Origin: Tessaracoccus flavus
GTDB taxonomy: Bacteria; Actinomycetota; Actinomycetes; Propionibacteriales; Propionibacteriaceae
Direction: 5' to 3'
Length of the DNA stretch: 64,000 bases
NCBI RefSeq assembly: GCF_001997295.1
Contig: NZ_CP019605.1
Location: 2,046,001 to 2,110,000, forward strand
The position numbers and the translations under genes are program-made. The notes under the pieces are model-generated. The model was not told where the DNA came from, searched no databases, and saw nothing but the letters and a program-made list of their open reading frames with translations. Shown in pieces: positions 44,007-51,987 of the stretch; positions within the stretch are counted from its first letter, which is position 1; every line of letters starts with the position of its first letter.

Positions 44007-44455
44007 GGCTCCACGGTAGCGGGGAGCGTGGCGGTGGCGTCGGTGGTCTTCAGCGCTCTGCGCAGGATCACGAAAAAGTACACGAGGGTGCCGGTGATGA
44101 CCATGTGCCCCAGTCCACCGATTCCTGCCCACATGGCCGACTCGGCGAGCGGAACTCCAAGCACCTGGAGGGTGCCCTTGACGACCATCGCGCCGAACGT
44201 GAGGCCGAGGCCGACGTGCCAGAGCGTGACGAAGAGGCGCCCCGATTTCTCCGCGATCCCGAACGTCTTCGCCAGCGCCAGTACTGCCAGCAGGACCAGG
44301 GTGCCCAGGGACAGGGCGTGGGTGTGTGCGGTGGCCAGCATCGTCTCCGAGCGGTCCTCGAAGCCGCTGAACTTCGTGATTTCTCGCCAGTAGAAGCCGG
44401 AGAGGAGGCCGAGTGCGGTCCAGAGGGCGGCGGCGTTGAAGAGTCGATCAAGCAT
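44003..44455 (-). CDS. DUF2871 family membrane protein
   Basis: 150-aa protein with four predicted membrane helices. Histidines lie in or next to three of them: MLATAHTHALSLGTLVLLAV, LFVTLWHVGLGLTFGAMVV and GIGGLGHMVITGTLVYFFV. This pattern is reminiscent of small haem-binding membrane proteins, an inference only. It is the first gene of a coupled three-gene operon with the histidine kinase and response regulator, so it may be the sensory partner or the regulated output. The tail is Thr/Ala-rich. The start ATG 44455 has a short GGAG directly upstream; start assignment is less certain than for its neighbours. Confidence 0.85.
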   Translation of the reverse strand: MLDRLFNAAALWTALGLLSGFYWREITKFSGFEDRSETMLATAHTHALSLGTLVLLAVLALAKTFGIAEKSGRLFVTLWHVGLGLTFGAMVVKGTLQVLGVPLAESAMWAGIGGLGHMVITGTLVYFFVILRRALKTTDATATLPATVEP

Positions 44456-44497
44456 GCTCCGACTCTTCCACGGCGATCCCCGCCCGGCGAGCGCGCT

Positions 44498-44520
44498 GGG
44501 TCCACCGTTAGGTGGATCCG
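44498..44520 (-). terminator. Short hairpin after add (GATCCACC family)
   Basis: GGTCCACC-GTTA-GGTGGATCC forms an 8-bp stem just 4 nt after the add stop codon (read on the minus strand). It shares the GGATCCACC core with the hairpins at 1515-1567 and 29664-29713. The remaining 42 bp before the DUF2871 start hold nothing else that I recognise. Confidence 0.6.
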
Positions 44521-44523
44521 GGC

Positions 44524-45585
44524 TCAGGCGCGGTAGGCCGGCCGGATCACCTCGCGCACGATCGACTCGCGGTGATCATGTGGGAGGAACGCGGCGCGCA
44601 TCGCGTTGATCGTGCACCACTCGATGTCCGCCTTGTCCCACCCGAACGCCTCCACCAGGAGGGCGAACTCCCGAGACATCGTGGTGCGGCTCATCAACCG
44701 GTTGTCGCAGTTGATCGTCACGTTGAACTGGAGATCCCGGAGCAACCCGACGGGGTGCTCGGACATCGTGGCCGCGATACCTGTCTGCAGATTCGACGAG
44801 GGTGCGACCTCCAGCGGGATCCGGGCGTCTCGGACATAGGCCGCGAGCCTGCCGAGCCGCGCGGTGTCCTCGTCGATGGTGATGTCCTCGACGATCCGAA
44901 CCCCGTGGCCCAGGCGATCGGCACCGCACACCTGCACCGCCTCCCAGATCGACGGCAGACCGAACGCCTCGCCCGCGTGGATCGTGAAGAACATGTTGTT
45001 GCGCTTGAGGAAGTCGAAGGCGTCGGCGAATCGCGACGGCGGGAACCCGTCCTCCGCGCCCGCGATGTCGAACCCGCACACGGAGTCGTCGCGGTAGGCC
45101 AGCGCCAGCCGGGCGGTGTCCAGCGTCGGCTCGGTGTGGCGCATCGACGTCACGATCTGGCGTGCGGTGATGTGATGTCCGCGGCGGGAGGCCTCCGCCA
45201 TCCCGCTCATCAGCCCATCGCGCACGGCCTCGACGACTTTTTCGAGCGTCAGACCCTGCTGTCGGTGGAGCTGCGGGGAGTACCGCGCCTCTGCGTAGAC
45301 CACCCCGTCGAGCGCCTGGTCGACGACGAACTCGTGCGCCACCCTCGCCAGTTGCGCGGTCGTCTGCATCGCGGCCACCGTGTGTTCGAACGTCTCCAGG
45401 TACCGCACCAGCGAGCCGGAGTCTGCCGCCTCGAAGAACCAGTCCGAGAGTTCGTCGGCATCCGTCGTCGGTAGCGGGTGCCCGTTCTCGGTGCACAGGT
45501 CGATCACCGTCTGGGGCCGCAGGCCTCCGTCGAGGTGGTCGTGCAGCGCAACCTTGGGCAGCCGCCGGATGTCGTCGATGTCCAC
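44524..45585 (-). CDS. add: Adenosine deaminase
   Basis: 353-aa zinc enzyme deaminating adenosine and deoxyadenosine to (deoxy)inosine. Zinc ligands sit in the N-terminal KVALHDHLDGGLRP (HxH), in FFTIHAGEAFG (His plus catalytic Glu) and in the C-terminal VTINCDNRLMSRTTMSRE (Asp); LGHGVRIVEDI carries another active-site His. It works with PNP at 33969-34766 and takes adenosine from the ABC importer or AhcY. The GTG start at 45585 has AAAGGGG as ribosome site. In related genomes a thymidine phosphorylase gene often lies between cdd and add; here that place holds a lipoprotein gene. Confidence 0.95.
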   Translation of the reverse strand: MDIDDIRRLPKVALHDHLDGGLRPQTVIDLCTENGHPLPTTDADELSDWFFEAADSGSLVRYLETFEHTVAAMQTTAQLARVAHEFVVDQALDGVVYAEARYSPQLHRQQGLTLEKVVEAVRDGLMSGMAEASRRGHHITARQIVTSMRHTEPTLDTARLALAYRDDSVCGFDIAGAEDGFPPSRFADAFDFLKRNNMFFTIHAGEAFGLPSIWEAVQVCGADRLGHGVRIVEDITIDEDTARLGRLAAYVRDARIPLEVAPSSNLQTGIAATMSEHPVGLLRDLQFNVTINCDNRLMSRTTMSREFALLVEAFGWDKADIEWCTINAMRAAFLPHDHRESIVREVIRPAYRA

Positions 45586-45664
45586 ATCGCCCCTTTCGAT
45601 GACTGAAGGCTACTGGGTAGCCGCGCCGCTGCTTCGCTCGGCGCGCAGCCTGTGCGATGCTGGC

Positions 45665-47317
45665 GTGGTGGTTCAGCTCTCCAGACGCACCCTGCTCGCC
45701 GGCTCAACGGTCGGTTCAGTCCTGTACCTGACCGGCTGCTCGCCGCAGACGCCCCCTCCCCCAACCGGGACTGGGTCCACTGCCGCGAGCGGTGACACGT
45801 CCGCGACTGCCGCCACCTCGGAGGCGGTACCCGACGACACCCATTCCGTGACGCTGCGCGTCCCCGAGGCAGACAGCGTCCTTCCTCTGGACGAGTCAAG
45901 CGGGTCAGCGCTGACGGCGGCTCTCATCCAGTCGGCCACGGCGGTCGTGGTGGCCAGTCCAGCAGCGGCACCCACCCCGGACCCCACCGGCTCAGCTCCG
46001 CAGACCTCGCCCGCGGGCTCAGCCAGCGCCAGTCCCAGCCCCACGCCGTCCACCACTGCCACCACGCCGGCTGGGGACCCGCTCGCGTCGGCCACCGAGG
46101 CTGCGCTCGCGCTGGGCCTGCCGCTGCTTCTCGCAGGTCCGTCGCTCCTCGCTGAGCTGGATCGGCTGGAGACGCGCACGGTCATCGGCTACCCCGCCGA
46201 CGGCCTCGACGTCGGTGACCGCGAGCTCATCGCAGGACCCGACGACCCCTCCGCGCTACCGGAGCTGCCCGGCCTGCCGCGGACGCCCCAGCCCGCCGCC
46301 ATCGCCGTCTACACCGACGCCGATGAGCTCGCCCCGGAGATCCGCGCCGTCCTGTCCGCCGCCGGCGTCACGCCGATCCGCACCGTCTCCGGCCATCCTG
46401 GGGAAACCGCAGAGTCGGTCGCCGCAGCGAAGGCCAGCGAATCCGTCGTCGCGCTCGGCAGCTCGTTCGGCGACGACACCACCCTCGCCTCGCGCGTCGC
46501 GGTCGCCCGCACGGCCGCCGAGTTGCCCGGCGGCGGGGTCACGCCGTTCCCGGGGCGGCGCATGATCGCCCTCTACGGCCATCCCGGCGCGCCGGTGCTC
46601 GGCATGATGGGAGAGCAGTCGCCCGAGGAGTCGGTGGCGCGGCTCCAGACGCTGGTGGCCGAGTATCAGGCGCTCCGGCCCGAAGAGAACTTCATCGGCG
46701 CCTTCGAGATCATCACCACCATCGCATCGGCCAGCGCCGGCAGTGATGGCAACTACTCGATCCTCTCCTCGTTCGAGCGCGTCCTGCCGTTCATCGAGGC
46801 GGCCGAGGCCAACGACATCTACGTCGTCCTCGACCTCCAGCCCGGCCGCTCCACCTTCCTCGACCAGGCCAAGCGGTACGAGGAACTACTCAAGCGGCCC
46901 TGGGTGGGCCTCGCGCTGGACCCCGAATGGCGGCTCCAGCCCGGTCAGAGACACATGGTCCAGATCGGGCAGGTGGAGATCGAAGAGGTCAACGAGGTCG
47001 GCGCCTGGCTGGCCCAGCTCGTGCGCGACAACAACCTCCCGCCCAAGGTGCTGACCCTCCACCAGTTCCAGCCCCGGATGATCATCAACCGCGAACTCTT
47101 GGACACCAGCCACGACGAGATCCAGTACATGGTCCACGTGGACGGCCTCGGTTCCCAGGGCGCCAAGCAGGGCACCTGGCAGCGGATCCTGCAGGATCTG
47201 CCCCCTCGGGTCTACCTCGGTTGGAAGAACTTCGAGGACGAGGACCTGCCGATGCTGACGCCGGCGCAGACGTTGGATCAGGTCGTCCCGATGCCGGACT
47301 TCGTGTCCTACCAGTGA
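45665..47317 (+). CDS. Large Tat-type lipoprotein of unknown function
   Basis: 550-aa secreted protein. The N-terminus QLSRRTLLAGSTVGSVLYL then TGCS combines a twin-arginine motif (SRRTLL) with a lipobox Cys at about residue 25, so a folded lipoprotein is expected. Two Thr/Ser/Pro-rich low-complexity stretches follow (about 27-55 and 105-145), separated by a segment of about 50 residues. The next 150 residues (TEAALALGLPLLLAGPSLL, AIAVYTDADELAPEIRAVLS) resemble cell-wall-binding repeat 2-type modules. The last 250 (IYVVLDLQPGRSTFLDQAKR, VGLALDPEWRLQPGQRHMVQ, VLTLHQFQPRMIINRELLD) look like a TIM barrel, possibly glycoside-hydrolase-like. The GTG at 45665 or 45668 lacks a good ribosome site. 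Confidence 0.75.
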   Translation: MVVQLSRRTLLAGSTVGSVLYLTGCSPQTPPPPTGTGSTAASGDTSATAATSEAVPDDTHSVTLRVPEADSVLPLDESSGSALTAALIQSATAVVVASPAAAPTPDPTGSAPQTSPAGSASASPSPTPSTTATTPAGDPLASATEAALALGLPLLLAGPSLLAELDRLETRTVIGYPADGLDVGDRELIAGPDDPSALPELPGLPRTPQPAAIAVYTDADELAPEIRAVLSAAGVTPIRTVSGHPGETAESVAAAKASESVVALGSSFGDDTTLASRVAVARTAAELPGGGVTPFPGRRMIALYGHPGAPVLGMMGEQSPEESVARLQTLVAEYQALRPEENFIGAFEIITTIASASAGSDGNYSILSSFERVLPFIEAAEANDIYVVLDLQPGRSTFLDQAKRYEELLKRPWVGLALDPEWRLQPGQRHMVQIGQVEIEEVNEVGAWLAQLVRDNNLPPKVLTLHQFQPRMIINRELLDTSHDEIQYMVHVDGLGSQGAKQGTWQRILQDLPPRVYLGWKNFEDEDLPMLTPAQTLDQVVPMPDFVSYQ

Positions 47318-47320
47318 CGT

Positions 47321-47358
47321 TGATCGTCCCCGACGTCGAAGGGCGTCGGGGCCGATCA
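47321..47358. terminator. Strong hairpin between convergent lipoprotein and cdd genes
   Basis: TGATCGTCCCCGACG (47321-47335) pairs with CGTCGGGGCCGATCA (47344-47358), 14 of 15 positions, around an 8-nt loop. It begins 3 bp after one stop codon and ends 8 bp before the other, so it should serve both strands. Confidence 0.75.
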
Positions 47359-47366
47359 CTGACGCG

Positions 47367-47762
47367 TCAGTCGAAGGCGTTGAGGTCCGCCGGCCCGAAG
47401 CCCTGCGGCAGCATCTCGTCGAGTGTCCGGAAGCCGGCCGGCGTCTCGAGGACCAGTTCGCGGCCGCCGTGCTCAAAGAGCAACTGCCGGCACCGGCCGC
47501 ACGGCGTGATCACAGTGCCCTCGCCGTTAACGCACGTGAAGGCGACGAGCCGCCCGCCGCCACCGGCCACGAGCGACGAGATCAGCCCGCACTCGGCGCA
47601 CAGCGTGACTCCGTAGGCAGCGTTCTCCACGTTGCAGCCCGCCACGACCCGGCCGTCGTCGACGAGCGCCGCCGCCCCCACCGGGTAACCGGAGTACGGG
47701 GCGTAGGCGCGTGCCGCCATGTCGTTGGCCGCCGCCCGGAGCGAGTCCCAGTCGACGTTCAT
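47367..47762 (-). CDS. cdd: Cytidine deaminase
   Basis: 131-aa homotetrameric-type enzyme deaminating cytidine and deoxycytidine to uridine and deoxyuridine. The zinc site is complete: GCNVENAAYGVTLCAECGLI (CAE with the catalytic Glu) and ITPCGRCRQLLFEHG (PCxxC). YAPYSGYPVGAAAL is the N-terminal substrate loop. The ATG overlaps the upstream permease stop by one base (TGATG), placing cdd as the last gene of the nucleoside importer operon, which supports pyrimidine nucleosides as one of the imported substrates. Confidence 0.96.
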   Translation of the reverse strand: MNVDWDSLRAAANDMAARAYAPYSGYPVGAAALVDDGRVVAGCNVENAAYGVTLCAECGLISSLVAGGGGRLVAFTCVNGEGTVITPCGRCRQLLFEHGGRELVLETPAGFRTLDEMLPQGFGPADLNAFD

Positions 47763-49054
47763 CAGTGGGTCTTCACGAAGTGCGCGCCATCGGCCGCCGG
47801 CGCGCGGACACGTCCGACGAGTCCCGCCACGGCGATGATGGTGGCCAGGTAGGGCAGCATCTCGATGAAGTCCGACGGGATCGGCAGCTGCATCGGCTTG
47901 GTGGACTGGGCCAGAGCGCGGGCGAACCCGAAGAACAACGCCATCATGGCTGCCAGCACAGGATGCCAGCGGCCCATGATCACAGCCGCCAGCGCGATGA
48001 ATCCGTTGCCCGCCGTCGGGTTGTTGTCTTGGAACGCGCCGACCGAACCGATCGTGAAGTACGCCCCGCCGAGCCCAGCGAACAGGCCCCCGAGCAGAAC
48101 CGCCTGGGTCTTGGTGGAGATCACGTTGATGCCGACGGTATCGGCAGCGTGTGGGTGCTCGCCCACCGAGCGCACCCTCAGCCCCCACTTGGTGCGGTAG
48201 ATGAGGAACCACACGAGCGCCACCGAGAGGATGCCCCCGTAGGTGAGCGGCTTCTGCGTGAACAGGATGGGCCCGAGGAACGGGATGGACTCAAGTAGCG
48301 GAATCCGGAGGGGGGACATCGGTTGCACGTTGCCGTAGCTCGCCAGATCCTGCACCACCAGCTGCTGGTAGATGAACCCGGTCAGGCCGGTCGCCAGCAG
48401 GTTGACGACGACGCCGATGATGACGTGGTCGACCAGGTAGCGCAGCGTGAACAAGGCCAGCACGCCGCCCATCAACAGGCCCGCGAGGGCGGCCGCGAAG
48501 AGAGCGGCGATGAACGAACGGGTGATCGAGTAGGTGAGGGAGGCCGCGAAGGCCGCGGTGAGGAACTGGCCCTCGATCGCGATGTTCACGACGCCGGCAC
48601 GCTCGGACAGCACGCCGGCCAGCACGCCGAACAACAGCGGCGTGGCGTACTCGAGGGTCAGGTTGAGCTGGCTCGTGAGAGTGAACGGCAGCGTTGAGCT
48701 GGCCGCCGCCCAGACGATGAAGCCGACCAGGATTCCGATCCCGGCCACGGTGGCTGCGATGGTGCGGGCGCGGCCGCTCACCTTGCCGGTCAGGTAGCCG
48801 ATGCCCGCCCCGAGCACCAGCAGCGCGCACAGCAGCACCGTCGGTAGGCCCGGCACCTCGAGGGTCGGGAGTTTGACGTCGGCGAACACGTCGGACAGGG
48901 CGATGCGTCCGGTGTCGTTGGTGGTGAAGGCCAGGAATGCCAGCACCGCGCCGAGAAGGGTCAGCAGGATGCCGATGCTACGGCGCTGCTTACGCCCCTC
49001 GGGGGACTCCATACGGGCCCGCTCAACGGACGGCGGGATGATCGCGGTGCTCAT
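47762..49054 (-). CDS. Nucleoside ABC transporter permease (BmpC/NupQ type)
   Basis: 430-aa integral membrane subunit of a BMP-dependent importer in the BPD_transp_2 (branched-chain amino acid/ribose permease) family. It has about ten hydrophobic segments; a characteristic stretch is NLTLEYATPLLFGVLAGVLS with SERAGVVNIAIEGQFLTAAF (the EGQF/EGM motif of this family), then RSVGEHPHAADTVGINVIST, the cytoplasmic coupling loop contacting the ATPase. The N-terminal 25 residues are charged and cytosolic. The ATG overlaps the preceding permease stop by 4 nt, and the stop overlaps cdd, so expression is tightly coupled. Confidence 0.93.
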   Translation of the reverse strand: MSTAIIPPSVERARMESPEGRKQRRSIGILLTLLGAVLAFLAFTTNDTGRIALSDVFADVKLPTLEVPGLPTVLLCALLVLGAGIGYLTGKVSGRARTIAATVAGIGILVGFIVWAAASSTLPFTLTSQLNLTLEYATPLLFGVLAGVLSERAGVVNIAIEGQFLTAAFAASLTYSITRSFIAALFAAALAGLLMGGVLALFTLRYLVDHVIIGVVVNLLATGLTGFIYQQLVVQDLASYGNVQPMSPLRIPLLESIPFLGPILFTQKPLTYGGILSVALVWFLIYRTKWGLRVRSVGEHPHAADTVGINVISTKTQAVLLGGLFAGLGGAYFTIGSVGAFQDNNPTAGNGFIALAAVIMGRWHPVLAAMMALFFGFARALAQSTKPMQLPIPSDFIEMLPYLATIIAVAGLVGRVRAPAADGAHFVKTH

Positions 49055-50307
49055 GCTGCGGCCACCTTCCTGGATTCGGCCACGACGCGCTTGGCCTTGC
49101 GTTCCTTGAGGAACGGCAGCACCCAGACGACGAACGCCGGTGCGGCCACGAAGAGAACAATGAGGGCCTGGATGAGGTCGGTCAGGCGGTCAGGGGTGCC
49201 TGCCATCGTCACCATCGTTCGGCGCGATGCCTTGAGGGCTCCGAAGAGCAGGCCCGCGAAGACCACGCCGAGCGGCCGGGAGCGCCCGAGGAGCGCCACG
49301 GTGATGGCGTCGAACCCGAGCGTGCCGATGATGGTGCCGGTCATCTGTGGGGGGAATCCGGTGAGGAGTTCCGGTGCCGTCACCATCTGCACCCCGCCGA
49401 GCCCTGCCAGCGCGCCGGCCAGGCTCATGCTGAGCATCGTGATGACAGGGACGCTGGCGCCCGCCGTAGCGGCCGCGTTCGGGTTGAGGCCGACTGCTTT
49501 GAGGTGGATGCCGAACTTGGTGCGCTCGAGCAGCCACCACACGAGCAGAGCCGCGAGCAGGGCGAGGATGAAGCCCAGGTGGAGGCGCGTGCCGTCGATG
49601 CGGGGCATGGTGGCTGTCCACTCCAGGACCGGGGAGATGGGGTCCACACGGCCGGGGGCCTGGAAGAGGGGTTGCAGCATGAGGAAGGCCAGCAGGCTTC
49701 CCGCGATGTAGTTCATCATGATGGTCAAGATGACCTCGTGGGCGCCCGTGCGCGCCTTGATCAGCCCGACGATGCCACCCCAGATCGCGCCCGCGAGGAT
49801 GCCGACGAGGATCACGAGGGGCAGGTGGAGGAAGAGCGGGAGGCCCTTGACGCTGAACCCCAGGAAGGCTGCGCTCAGTGCCCCCAGCATCGCCTGGCCC
49901 TGCGCGCCGATGTTGAACAGGCCGGCGCGGAAGGCCACGGCCACGCCGAGGCCGGCGCAGATCAGCGGCGCTGCCTCAGCCGTGGTGTTCGTGATGGCTA
50001 CCCAGGACCCCATGGAGCCCACGTACATGGCGTAGAAGGTGGAGGCGATCTTGTCCCACGACGCGGCCAGCGCGTCTCCCGGCTGGGCGAAGAAGTAGGC
50101 CCACGTCGCTGCCACCTCGGCGTCGGAGAAGACCATGACGACGGCGGCGACGATGAACGCCAGGAGCAGCGAGGCGATCGTGATGATCAGCGTGTTGACC
50201 CAGCTCGGGCGCGGCTGCCTGGTCCGTGGTGCCGCCACCACCGGCTCTGTGACGGTCGATTCGGGCGCCGGGGGCTGCTCGGTGCTCTTGTGGGGTTGCT
50301 CGCTCAT
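49051..50307 (-). CDS. Nucleoside ABC transporter permease (BmpB/NupP type)
   Basis: 418-aa permease pairing with the one downstream. After a Pro/Glu-rich cytosolic tail of about 35 residues come roughly nine hydrophobic helices. Family marks: AAPLICAGLGVAVAFRAGLF then NIGAQGQAMLGALSAAFLG (NIGAQGQ motif), IWGGIVGLIKARTGAHEVIL, IMMNYIAGSLLAFLM, and the coupling loop LKAVGLNPNAAATAGASVPV. A charged C-terminal tail ends the protein (FLKERKAKRVVAESRK). It overlaps both neighbours by 4 nt (ATGA), which suggests equal amounts of the two permeases. Confidence 0.93.
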   Translation of the reverse strand: MSEQPHKSTEQPPAPESTVTEPVVAAPRTRQPRPSWVNTLIITIASLLLAFIVAAVVMVFSDAEVAATWAYFFAQPGDALAASWDKIASTFYAMYVGSMGSWVAITNTTAEAAPLICAGLGVAVAFRAGLFNIGAQGQAMLGALSAAFLGFSVKGLPLFLHLPLVILVGILAGAIWGGIVGLIKARTGAHEVILTIMMNYIAGSLLAFLMLQPLFQAPGRVDPISPVLEWTATMPRIDGTRLHLGFILALLAALLVWWLLERTKFGIHLKAVGLNPNAAATAGASVPVITMLSMSLAGALAGLGGVQMVTAPELLTGFPPQMTGTIIGTLGFDAITVALLGRSRPLGVVFAGLLFGALKASRRTMVTMAGTPDRLTDLIQALIVLFVAAPAFVVWVLPFLKERKAKRVVAESRKVAAA

Positions 50308-51854
50308 GCGCGGGGCTCCTTCACGGTGGCGCTGGCCTCGTCGTGCGGGATGCCGGCCATCATGAGGCCCAACACGTCACGCGGGGTATCGGACGGGACG
50401 ACGCCGACGATCTTGCCGCGGTACATCACCGCGATGCGGTCGGCGAGGGACTCGACCTCCTCCAGTTCGGTGGAGACGATCAGCACGGCGGTGCCGCGGT
50501 CGCGTTCCTCGACCAGCCGGCTGTGGAGGAATTCGATGGCGCCGACGTCGACGCCTCGGGTCGGCTGGCTGGCGAGCAGCAGCGACAGAGAGCGGGACAA
50601 CTCCCGCGCCAGAACGACCTTCTGTTGGTTACCGCCCGACAGCGAGCTGACCGGCTGGGTGTGCGAGCCGGCCCGGATGTCGAACTCCTCGATCCTGGCC
50701 TTCGCGTTCTCCTCGATCCGCTTGAGGTCGAGCGACCCGTACCGGGAGAACTCACTCAGGTTGTTGAGGATGAGGTTTTCGGCGATCGAGAACTCGCCCA
50801 CGAAACCGTCGCGGTGGCGGTCCTCCGGCACGAAGCCGAGCCCTGCCCCGATCGTCTTGGCTGGCTTGTCGTAGGTGATGTTCTTGCCGTCCAGCACGAT
50901 GCTGCCCCGCAACGGGGTCATGGTGCCGAGCAGCGATTCGGCCAACTCCGTCTGGCCGTTGCCCTGCACGCCCGCGATGCAGACGATCTCCCCGCCGCGG
51001 ACGGTCAGGCTGAGATCGTCGACGGCGACGTTGCCGGAGGGGCTGGCGACGGTGAGGTTGGAGATGACCAGGCGCTCGTCGCCGGGCTCTGCCTCCTTCT
51101 TGTGGACCTTCAGGTCGACAGCGCGCCCGACCATCATCGAGGCGAGCTCGGCCTCGGAGGCGGAGGGGTCGGCCTGCCCGACCACCTTGCCGCGACGGAT
51201 GACCGTGATGTCGTCGGCCACCTCGCGGACCTCGCGGAGCTTGTGGGTGATGAAGATGATCGCCCGGCCCTCGTCGCGCAGCGCCCTCATGACGATCATG
51301 AGTTCGTCGATCTCCTGCGGCGTGAGCACCGCGGTGGGCTCGTCGAAGATGAGGTATGTGGCGTCGTTGGCGAGCGCCTTGAGGATCTCGACGCGCTGCT
51401 GGATCCCGACCGGCAGGTCCTCGACCAGCGCATCCGGATCGACGTCGAGCTTGTAGCGCGCGCTGATCTCGCGCACCATCTCGCGGGCGGAGTTCAGGTC
51501 GAGCAGTCCGCCGCTGCCGGGCTCGTGCCCGAGCACCATGTTCTCAGCGACGGTGAAGACCGGGATCAGCATGAAGTGCTGGTGGACCATGCCGATACCG
51601 GCCGCCATGGCCTGCTTCGGGTTGGTGATCTTCAGCACCTGGTCGCCGAGCCTGATCTCGCCCTCATCAGGCTGGAGGAGCCCGAAGACCATGTTCATGA
51701 GGGTGGACTTACCCGCGCCGTTCTCGCCGAGGAGGCAGTGGATTCGCCCCGGGACAGCATCGATGCTGATCGAGTCGTTCGCGGTGAGTGCGCCGAAGCG
51801 CTTGGTGAGCCCGTTCAACGACAGAATCGGGGCCTGCTCTTTCGTGGCAGTCAC
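50304..51854 (-). CDS. Nucleoside ABC transporter ATP-binding protein (tandem domains)
   Basis: 516-aa ATPase with two nucleotide-binding domains, as in ribose/BMP-type importers. Domain 1 (about 12-245): LLGENGAGKSTLMNMVFGLL (Walker A), VEDLPVGIQQRVEILKALAN (signature-like), YLIFDEPTAVLTPQEI (Walker B). Domain 2 (about 260-500): IAGVQGNGQTELAESLLGTM, a degenerate Walker A lacking the Lys, PVSSLSGGNQQKVVLARELS (good signature), LLASQPTRGVDVGAIEFLH, where Asp-Glu of Walker B is replaced by Gln-Pro. So the second site is probably catalytically weak, as usual in this family. GTG 51854 has an ideal AGGAGGA ribosome site. Confidence 0.94.
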   Translation of the reverse strand: MTATKEQAPILSLNGLTKRFGALTANDSISIDAVPGRIHCLLGENGAGKSTLMNMVFGLLQPDEGEIRLGDQVLKITNPKQAMAAGIGMVHQHFMLIPVFTVAENMVLGHEPGSGGLLDLNSAREMVREISARYKLDVDPDALVEDLPVGIQQRVEILKALANDATYLIFDEPTAVLTPQEIDELMIVMRALRDEGRAIIFITHKLREVREVADDITVIRRGKVVGQADPSASEAELASMMVGRAVDLKVHKKEAEPGDERLVISNLTVASPSGNVAVDDLSLTVRGGEIVCIAGVQGNGQTELAESLLGTMTPLRGSIVLDGKNITYDKPAKTIGAGLGFVPEDRHRDGFVGEFSIAENLILNNLSEFSRYGSLDLKRIEENAKARIEEFDIRAGSHTQPVSSLSGGNQQKVVLARELSRSLSLLLASQPTRGVDVGAIEFLHSRLVEERDRGTAVLIVSTELEEVESLADRIAVMYRGKIVGVVPSDTPRDVLGLMMAGIPHDEASATVKEPRA

Positions 51855-51928
51855 GGGATGGTTCCTCCTAGGCCGGCCGACGCTGGTTTGGGTGAAGAAT
51901 AGCGAGGAATGATGGTGTGAGAGACGAA

Positions 51929-51956
51929 GAGAGGGGCGCGTCACCGCGCCCCTCTC
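51929..51956 (-). terminator. Hairpin between BMP and ABC ATPase genes
   Basis: GAGAGGGGCGCG (51929-51940), loop TCAC and CGCGCCCCTCTC (51945-51956) form a perfect 12-bp stem. On the minus strand it is followed by TTCGTCTCTC. It lies 31 bp after the BMP stop and before the ATPase ribosome site, so it probably lets part of the transcripts end after the binding-protein gene. Confidence 0.8.
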
Positions 51957-51987
51957 CCCGTCAGCTAGGAGCCTGCTGACCGTGAGG

